DNA of 64,000 nt from Tyto alba. Lineage: Eukaryota > Chordata > Aves > Strigiformes > Tytonidae. The position numbers and the translations under genes were made by a program. The DNA lies in the NCBI RefSeq assembly GCF_018691265.1, contig NW_024881283.1, forward strand, positions 3,941,731-4,005,730, read 5' to 3'. Below are positions 57,111-64,000 of this stretch, piece by piece; within the stretch, counting starts at the first letter, position 1, and the number at the start of each line of letters is the position of its first letter. The notes under the pieces were generated by a model. It ran no database searches. It saw only the letters and a list, made by a program, of their open reading frames with translations, and was not told where the DNA came from.

Positions 57111-57565
57111 GCGGCCCTGGTGTGAGTCTTGGAAGGAACTTAAGAGCACAGTTGCTCTGAGGCAACGGCAAAAATCACACATCTCCTGTGCTGGGTAGTA
57201 GTAAGACGGAGATAGCAGGGAGACATCTGCAGAGCAATCACCCATGATGGGGAGTAACAGGGCAGCTGTGGTTCCAGGAAAAAGAAATGGCCCGAGACCC
57301 TCTTTTACCCCCATCAGTGCACACACAAGCACACACACGTTCACCCTTCCCTGCAACGAAGAGCCCAAAATAAGCCCCTGGCAGCCAGGAGTGACAGAGC
57401 ACAACTCCTGCCTTCACGGTGATCTCCAGCTCAGGACCTGCACTGAGACCCTGAAATCAATCCCAGGGCTTTCCAGAGATGCCAACACAGTTTCTGCCTG
57501 TTTCCAGCCTTGCATAAGCGCTGTGAAAATTGGATGGCTGTGGTGTGTGTGTGCACGAATCCCCA

Positions 57566-57586
57566 CAGCAGCAGCAGCAGCAGCAG
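57566..57586 (+). repeat. (CAG)7 trinucleotide repeat
   Basis: Seven uninterrupted CAG units between ccccac and cccagttac. No coding frame is supported around it. Confidence 0.9.
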
Positions 57587-57639
57587 CCCAGTTACCCAGC
57601 CAGACGGTCCCAGCCTAAACCCATCGGCCAGCTGCAGCA

Positions 57640-57850
57640 TTCCAAGTACATGCATTTGTTAGAAATGGGGATCTCCCTGCCCTCGCTCTGTCAGTGTTTG
57701 TATAGTTATTCTTGGTGGCAGCATTATCATAATCATTATTATTAACACCAATTTTATCTTTAAATGCCTGCTTGCATTGACATTTGCTTTATACACACAC
57801 ATATGAAGTAATAAACCCATACCAGCTGAAGCCAATGAGCTTCCTCAGGG
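57640..57850. promoter_or_regulatory. AT-rich island (57.7 kb)
   Basis: gtacatgcatttgttagaaa, gcattatcataatcattatt, attaacaccaattttatc and ttgcattgacatttgct form an AT-rich stretch right after the CAG repeat, close to the 56.5-kb island. Function is inferred. Confidence 0.3.
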
Positions 57851-60800
57851 TGTTCACACAATCACCCATTTTTGAGCTGCTCTGAAATACCACCTCCAAT
57901 AGTCCTGACCATTTCCCCCTCCTTCAGGTGACCATCTGAGCTCGGGTGTTAGCAGAAAGAGGAAAAGCTGGCCCAGGACAGGGATGTGGAGCAACAAGCT
58001 GGGGTGCAGGAGACTGGGACCTTCCCTGGTCCTTGTTCACTGACCATGCAGGGGTTGGGACCTCATCCTGAGGAGGTCCAGTGGGGCCTGGCTCTCATTT
58101 GTGCTGCCACAGTTTCTTGCCATTAAATCCTGTGGCCTCTCCAACCTTCTGGAGACTCTGCTGGATCTGCCAAGAGTTTCCCAGATAAAAGTCTTGTGGA
58201 GGAGATTGCTGAACACCTTCCTCAGCAAGATCTGTGCTCTCTTTTTGGGTAGGTTCTGGTTCTCCATGGGTACATTCTTCTCATGCTATTTTGCCAGGGG
58301 GAAGTGAAGATGGTGGGTCTCAACTGCTTCTCAGTCCTTGACTATGCACAGAAGGCTGTGAAAGCTCTTGGCCCTGGGCACTGTGTTATTTGAGGTGAGT
58401 GCTCCTTGCTCTGGCAGCTCTCTGAAAATGATGTCTGCTTCCTCTGTGCCTTCAGAGGGTGATTACTGCACCTCAGGGTCCCTTCAAGATAGTCACCTCC
58501 TGCTTAGCACCCCCATGCCATGGCTGATGTGGGAGCAGAAAAAAGAATAGTTTATGGAGAAGCTGCTGACCCTGCTCCAGCACATCCAAACTTCTTTAAA
58601 ACCTCTGTGAATAGCTGCTCTTTCACTCACCCCAGTTTCTTTGAGGCTGCAAACAGGGCACACAGGTCTCTGCTTGGTGGGTGCCTGGTAGGTGTCTCTA
58701 CATAGTAATTGCTCTGCCATTATTTCTACAGTCTAATCTGCAAGTGCTTGAGACATGAATGAACCTCTGCCCATGGCACAGAAGACCCCATGGAGCCCCA
58801 TACTGGCCAGACCTATGGGATGGCAGGCATGGTGACCCACAAGAACTGCAGCCAAAGACAGACCTCCTCTCTGCAGAAAGGAGGCACAGGTCCTCCCTCT
58901 TCCTGCAGAAGCTTCTCCCCACCCAGCAATATTTCCCATGTCCTGCTTTGGTTGGATACTGGATGCTCATCCTGACCTGGGTGAGAACCCAGGAACTCAG
59001 TTGCTCCAAATCCACCCCACAGGCTCCAGTTGCTCCAGCAAACTGCAAGGAGAAGGGCGGTTTGGGGAGGCCAGGGATGTCCCTGGGGCAAAAGCCCTGC
59101 TGCTGTGTTCAGCACGCCTGCCTGAGTCCTCCAGGTCCAGCGGGTGAGGTGACCAGCCAGGCAGAGGCACTTTGCTGTCCAGGGACTGTTGGTATCAGCA
59201 GGTGTAGGTTCAGAGATGCCCATCAGCTCCTGTTCCTCTGTTCTCTGTGGAAACCGTCACACCCGTGCCCAGTGGGGACACCTGCGTGCAGGCAGTACAA
59301 CACCGCACAGGCACGCTCTCGTGATGACTACCTGGCCCTGTGGCTCTCCTGTGACTGTGACCTTGGTCTTACTGGCAACCAGTCACGCAACCACAGCTGT
59401 GCCACTGCAGCCCAGGGGCAGAGTTAGGGTCACCCCATGGGTTGGAAGGAAGCGATCTTCCTTTCCAGGAGCAGTGGATTTCACTCTGTCAAAACATCCT
59501 GACTTTTTACTGCTTCTCTGTCCTCATGCTTCAACCTCCAGTATCACCAAACCTAAAAATCCCTGCAAGATCCCCTCCCAGCGTGTTGCCCTCTCTGCAT
59601 TTCTTCCTGGCAGGCTGCAGCGCCTGGGATGCTCATACAGGAGATACCCACACTCCCTCGTCTCGCATCCTTCCTTCTCTGCCCTGCGTGACAGCAGCAC
59701 ACGCTCTCATGTCTCCCTTAGAGGTGGCACATCCCCAGCCGCCCATCAGGTGCTGAGATGCGGGTGCACGCTCTCCTCGGGGGCACCCTCTGCTGCGGTT
59801 GGGCAGCGGCCAGCCCGATCCAGCGAGATGCTCATCTGTGAAGCTGCAACCTGGGGTGGCACAAACTCGTTTGCATCCTGGTCCCCCTCCCCATCGGAGA
59901 CCTCGGTGAGACAACATCCGCCAGCCGACAGAGAAAGAGAAGTGTCATGTCGGGGGAGCTGTGCCATGCTGATGAGCTGGGAAGAGGACGTGCGTGCTGT
60001 CAGGAGCTGGCACGTGGCTTTCTGTGGGTGGCCTTTGGTTGTTTTGCCTTCTTACATTTAAAGTCAATCACATGGCTGTGTGCAAGGCACCCTTCGCTGG
60101 AACAGGGAGGAAGAGAGGCACTGAAATGTAGCTGACAGGGTGGGTGATGGCTGCCCTCCCGCAGAGCCTTGGACAAGCTGGGGGAGGGCAGGAGCTGTGG
60201 AGGAGGTCTGTTCCCTTAGCCCTGTTGGGATGGGGAGGGATGAGGGGAGGCTGCCTGCTCCCAGCCCTCTCCAGCATCTGCTGCTCTCTTCCCAGGCCCC
60301 ACCAGCATCCCCTCCTTCAGCCACAGGCAACCTCTGTCATTGCCTGTCCCTCTTCCTGGGCTTGCAGCTGGCAGAGACAGATGCTTCCTGGCTGGTGAGT
60401 CTCTCCCACCTCCAAGAAAACCGTATTGAAACGTTTTACTCACTGGTGCAATGACAATATAAGAATATGCACTTGAGTCTCTAAAAACATCTTGTTTTCT
60501 CTGTGGAAGAGCTGGAAGCCCAAAGCTCATAACACTATGATGGGGTAGGGATGGGCTCCTTTCTGCCTCATGTACCCACATCTTAAAAATGAAGGTGTTC
60601 AGGTGGAGAAAAATGCTATTTTTAGAGTGTCTGGAAGTCTGCATGGGAGCCTTGCTTTAGCCCAGCAGCCTCTGCATGAGTGCTTACTCTCATGCTGTTG
60701 TGCAGGGGTAAATCTTGCTTCTCCCTGCCTGGAGAAGAAATAGCCACCAGTGACCAGGCTCAGGCATCCAGCAGACCTGGAGGCAGGTCTGACGAGGGAT

Positions 60801-61259
60801 CCTGGGTGCAGAGTGACCAGAGGTGATCCCGAAGTGCCTGTTTGAGTGTGCTGTCTCAGGAGGCTGGGCTGAGCTCCCCTTGTCCATCCGCTGCCCACAA
60901 CGTCAGCATCTTCCCCTTCTTCTTTGGGCTCAGTCCATTTAGGCCACTGTTTTCCTAACATGTGGCACCCCCAAAGGCGATGGCTTCCACAGCAGAGCCC
61001 TGGGCTGAGCTGGTGCATCTCGCAGGCTGTGCTCCTGCATGCACATCCCAGGAAATGCTTGGCCATGCCGACCTGTAGGATTGCTTCAGCTCAATTGGGT
61101 TTTCCTTCATGTGGCCGCTTCCCTATCTCATTCCCAGACTGCTAATGAAGAGAAAATCGTACCAGAGTCAGTCCCCTGGGCAGCCCAGACCTGCTGCCAG
61201 GTAAAGAGCTAATGCATCTCTTGCAGAGCTTCCCAAACACCTCGTATCACCTCATGTCT

Positions 61260-61570
61260 GATTTCTCTCCCATCCATGTTTCCGGAACTTACCTGGGAGA
61301 ATATCTTGAGAAATCCTGTCAAAAGCCTGGCGTGTCTCTGGCTACATGACACCTCCTGCTTCCCCCTCTGCCAGGCCTGCTGCTCTGCTGTACAAGGAAA
61401 TTAGATTGTGCGACACACTTTGCTCCTGACAAACCCAGGCTGCTTGTTACTCATTTCCTTGTTATCTACTACAGGCTTGCAATAGCTTGTTTGATTAATT
61501 GTTCCAGTGCTTTGCAGGGAATAGGAGTTAAGCTGACTGGTAGGGAAGTCCCAGCTCTCCTTTCCCGAGT
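61260..61570 (-). mobile_element. Fossil CR1-like LINE reverse-transcriptase fragment
   Basis: Minus-strand translations give PVSLTPIPCKALEQLI (RT domain 1), then in another frame NKQPGFVRSKVCRT, then in a third frame QAFDRISQDILPGKFRKHG, corresponding to the FSKAFDTVSHDILL block. The three blocks are in the right order and spacing for a CR1-type RT. Stops and frameshifts show a dead copy. Similarity may run on toward 61700. Confidence 0.8.
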
Positions 61571-63025
61571 TTGTCCTTTCCCAGCCCCAGGAGCTCCTTG
61601 TCACAGACGGTTGCAGCCCCAGGATGACCCTGTTCCAGCTCTGAGCCCCCCCAGGCACCACTGGGTTACTTGCTGCTCCTCTGTTAGCCTGAGAGCTTTC
61701 CCCACTGACACCCATCCTGTCTGGACAATGAATGATGGAGATGCTAGAAATATCTTTTCCCTCCTCCAGCCACCCCTGCCCTGCCTTGCAGAGGAACTCT
61801 CTGGTGCTGATGTACCTGAGCACCCCAAGACGTCTGTTCAGAGCTGCAGTGTGTTGTGGGGGGATACGAATGGCTCCTGTCCTCCTGTGCCTTCTCCCAT
61901 CTTCTGGGACCTCGGCACACCCAGGGAAGAGCAGGTTTCTGCTGAGCCACTATCAAGACAAGCCCCCGTACTCCCCTTGTAAAGTCCAAAGGCCCTTGAT
62001 CAAGTGTGTGGTGCCCCTGAAACCATGGTGTGGAGTACAGAGCATCTCTGCAAAGGCAGGTGTCTCCTGCAGCACACACAAAGAGCTTCATGAGACCTGG
62101 GCAGGAGAGATGAAGGCTGAACCTGTCCAGCAGCAAACATATCTCTTGTCAACGACGATGATGCAGCTCGTGCAGGGCAGAGAGCAAACAGGGCAGTAGG
62201 AGGTAAGCTTGTGACATGCTGGACAATGAGCTGACAGGGTGGCATTATGGCTCTCATCATCCTCAGCTGGGGCAAGAAAGCACCAGAGGCCAGGGAGACT
62301 TGCAGGGAGCTGGGGGTGGAGCAGATTCTGCAAGGAGGTGGGTGAGGTGGCTGCACCAAGCAGGGGTAGAGGGGGCTTTGGGAGGTTCAGCAGAGGAGGC
62401 AGAGAGGCTGGACCCCGGCTGGGGCTCAGCACCCTGCTCTCCTCTTCCCATGGTGGGGCGGCAGGGAAGGAGGAGGGCAGGGGGGTGGCACTGCCTGGCC
62501 AGACCTCCGCAGCAGTCCTGCACCAGGCAGCACAGGAGGGTGAGCTGGGGACCACATCTGGGGATCCTACAGCCTGCTCTGAGATCCCTTCCCCATGAGA
62601 GAGGGGCTTGGTGCCTCTGTGGGGACAGAAGGCTGGTCCAAACCCAGCATGCGTGTGAATACTGCACTTCAGGTAGGTCCTTCTCCCCCTTCATTCACCG
62701 CCCTTGATGAATTTTTTTTGTTCTCATCTGGGTATTCACCCATGCCATTTGGACATGCAATTTGCCCGGTCCTGGGTCATTACCAGGAGGCAGCCTGGCC
62801 CCAGCAGCACTGCAGTCCCTCTGTGCTCAGAGCTGGGGAGATGCTCCCTGCCAGGATGTCCTTGGGGCTTTGATGCAGGACTCGTGTGGGGTGACCCCCT
62901 CTGCCACCTCAGCAGACTCCGAAGATGTGGCAAGAGCAGCTTACCCTGACTCTGCAAAAGAGCTGGGGCACCAGGAGCTCTTCTCGTCTTTGCAATAAAC
63001 TTATTTGCTATCCTTTGGCCTCCCC

Positions 63026-63100
63026 GTGCCTCAGTTTCCCCATCTGCATAATGTGGGCAGTGAACTGTCCTAAGGGAATAGGGATGGTACCTTTACCTGC
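63026..63100 (+). repeat. MIR SINE fragment, longest in the window
   Basis: GTGCCTCAGTTTCCCCATCT followed by gcataatgtgggcag matches the MIR 3' core. The following sequence with gggatggtacct resembles the MIR segment after it. This is the best-preserved copy here. Confidence 0.65.
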
Positions 63101-63709
63101 AAAGTCCTTGTACCAGCAAGAGCTGCAGTGTGCATTTTTATGTGACCAGGGAACTGAGTGCTGAAGAAGCAGAGGCAAGGCAGGGAGGTCTGTTAGCTGC
63201 ACAGAAATGCACACGGCAAGGGAGTCATCACCCCAGAGCATGGGCAAATCCATCACTGGGACTGACCCAAGTGACTGAAGGAAGCCCTGAGATGAGCCCC
63301 ATGTGCAGTTGGAGGGCAGGACAAATCCTTGCAAGACACGCAGCACCCAGTCTGCTCACCTTATGAGAGGCAACCGAGAAGTGTTTTGATTACAGCCTGT
63401 AAGTGCCTTCATGGGGATAAAATCCCATATACTAAAGGGCTTTTTAATCTAGCTGTGAAAGACAGACCAAAACCCAGCAGCTGGAAGCAGAAGCCACAGG
63501 AGTTATATTTAGAAAAGAGGCACGTTGTTAATGGAGGCAGAGAGAGGAGATGGAGTGCTCAGGGGTGACTCAGACCAAGGCTGGACACCCTGGCAGCGGA
63601 GCTGAACTGAGCGTGGGGCAGGGGAGGGCAGAGGGGCTGGAAGGCGAGGACTGGCTTTCCGTATAGGGGTGGCCAGACCAATGATGACAAGGCAGTGTGG
63701 CCCCATAAC

Positions 63710-63741
63710 ACAGGTGGGAAAACTGTGGCACGGAGGGGCAG
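63710..63741 (-). repeat. MIR SINE fragment
   Basis: ACAGGTGGGAAAACTGTGGC continues as acggaggggcag, a reverse MIR core with the CACAGAG-like extension. Confidence 0.55.
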
Positions 63742-64000
63742 ATGTCTGAAACACATGCACACGGGTTTGGGAGGGCTCGGTATATGCACATATGTATCAG
63801 GTATCTATGTTTTTAGGTGTGTCCCTTAGCGTCACGCTGCTGACACCCAGCACCATCTGAGACACCCTGGGGTAGCTCACCTGGCCACCATCTGTCACAC
63901 CAGAAGGGCACAGGTTCCCTGCAGATCCTGTGTCACATCTGCTGGCCCCGTGGAGATACCTCAGGTCCCCTGGAGCTTCTTGAATTGCACCAGGCAACTC

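Larger units (their letters stand above)
44790..64000. other. Intergenic region downstream of FOXO6
   Basis: No coding gene could be supported on either strand. In mammals, as I recall, the next gene is EDN2. I searched by eye for an endothelin core (CSCSS...CVYFCHLDIIW) and did not find it. Recognisable content is LINE and MIR fossils, short repeats and AT-rich islands listed separately. The spans 48.2-51.1, 52.7-54.3, 57.9-60.4 and 61.8-63.0 kb otherwise show nothing specific. Confidence 0.6.

Noticed and set aside
58037..58307. Open frames on both strands around 58.1 kb
   Set aside because: No recognisable domain and short length. An unnamed old repeat is possible but I cannot support it.
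62993..62998. AATAAA near a MIR fragment
   Set aside because: No gene is supported upstream; AT-rich or MIR-derived sequence explains it.

Overview
The window is vertebrate nuclear DNA, most likely from a bird (or a close sauropsid) and probably from a GC-rich microchromosome. The evidence is a single-copy developmental gene with one very long intron, very high GC, many G and C homopolymer runs, few young transposons, and only fossil LINE and MIR fragments. No bacterial, plasmid, phage or CRISPR features were seen. The species call is inference.

The only protein-coding gene I can support is FOXO6, a forkhead-box class O transcription factor on the + strand. Coding exon 1 (5873-6307) and coding exon 2 (39806-41218) join in phase 0 across a 33.5-kb intron, inside the forkhead domain. 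The product is 615 residues. It has two insulin/AKT sites (T26, S191). It also has a third RxRxxS site (S253) with CK1-spaced serines and a FOXO3-like leucine-rich export segment, features that mammalian FOXO6 lacks as far as I recall. A 3.5-kb 3' UTR ends at a canonical AATAAA at 44756.

Layout: 1-3.88 kb is non-coding upstream DNA with a diverged 55-bp duplication, a fossil MIR, an RFX X-box and a 29-bp minisatellite. 3.88-5.87 kb is a TATA-less CpG-island promoter and 5' UTR with a perfect CRE, an exact EGR site, eight GGGGCGTG boxes, two CCAAT boxes and upstream ORFs. 6.3-39.8 kb is the intron: GC-rich, low-complexity DNA broken by discrete AT-rich islands that look like conserved enhancers and carry homeodomain, POU, SOX, OTX, forkhead, TCF and RFX motifs. 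44.8-64 kb is intergenic. It holds three degenerate CR1-like LINE reverse-transcriptase fragments, MIR pieces, microsatellites, and AT-rich islands at 51.1-51.3, 54.3-54.9, 56.5-57.1 and 57.6-57.85 kb.

Read together, this looks like one regulatory gene with a large cis-regulatory landscape. I found no undescribed multi-gene system. The most notable point is the apparently complete FOXO phospho-switch in this FOXO6, followed by the CRE/EGR promoter and several compact motif clusters. Conservation of the islands could not be tested here. They are proposed from composition and motif content only.
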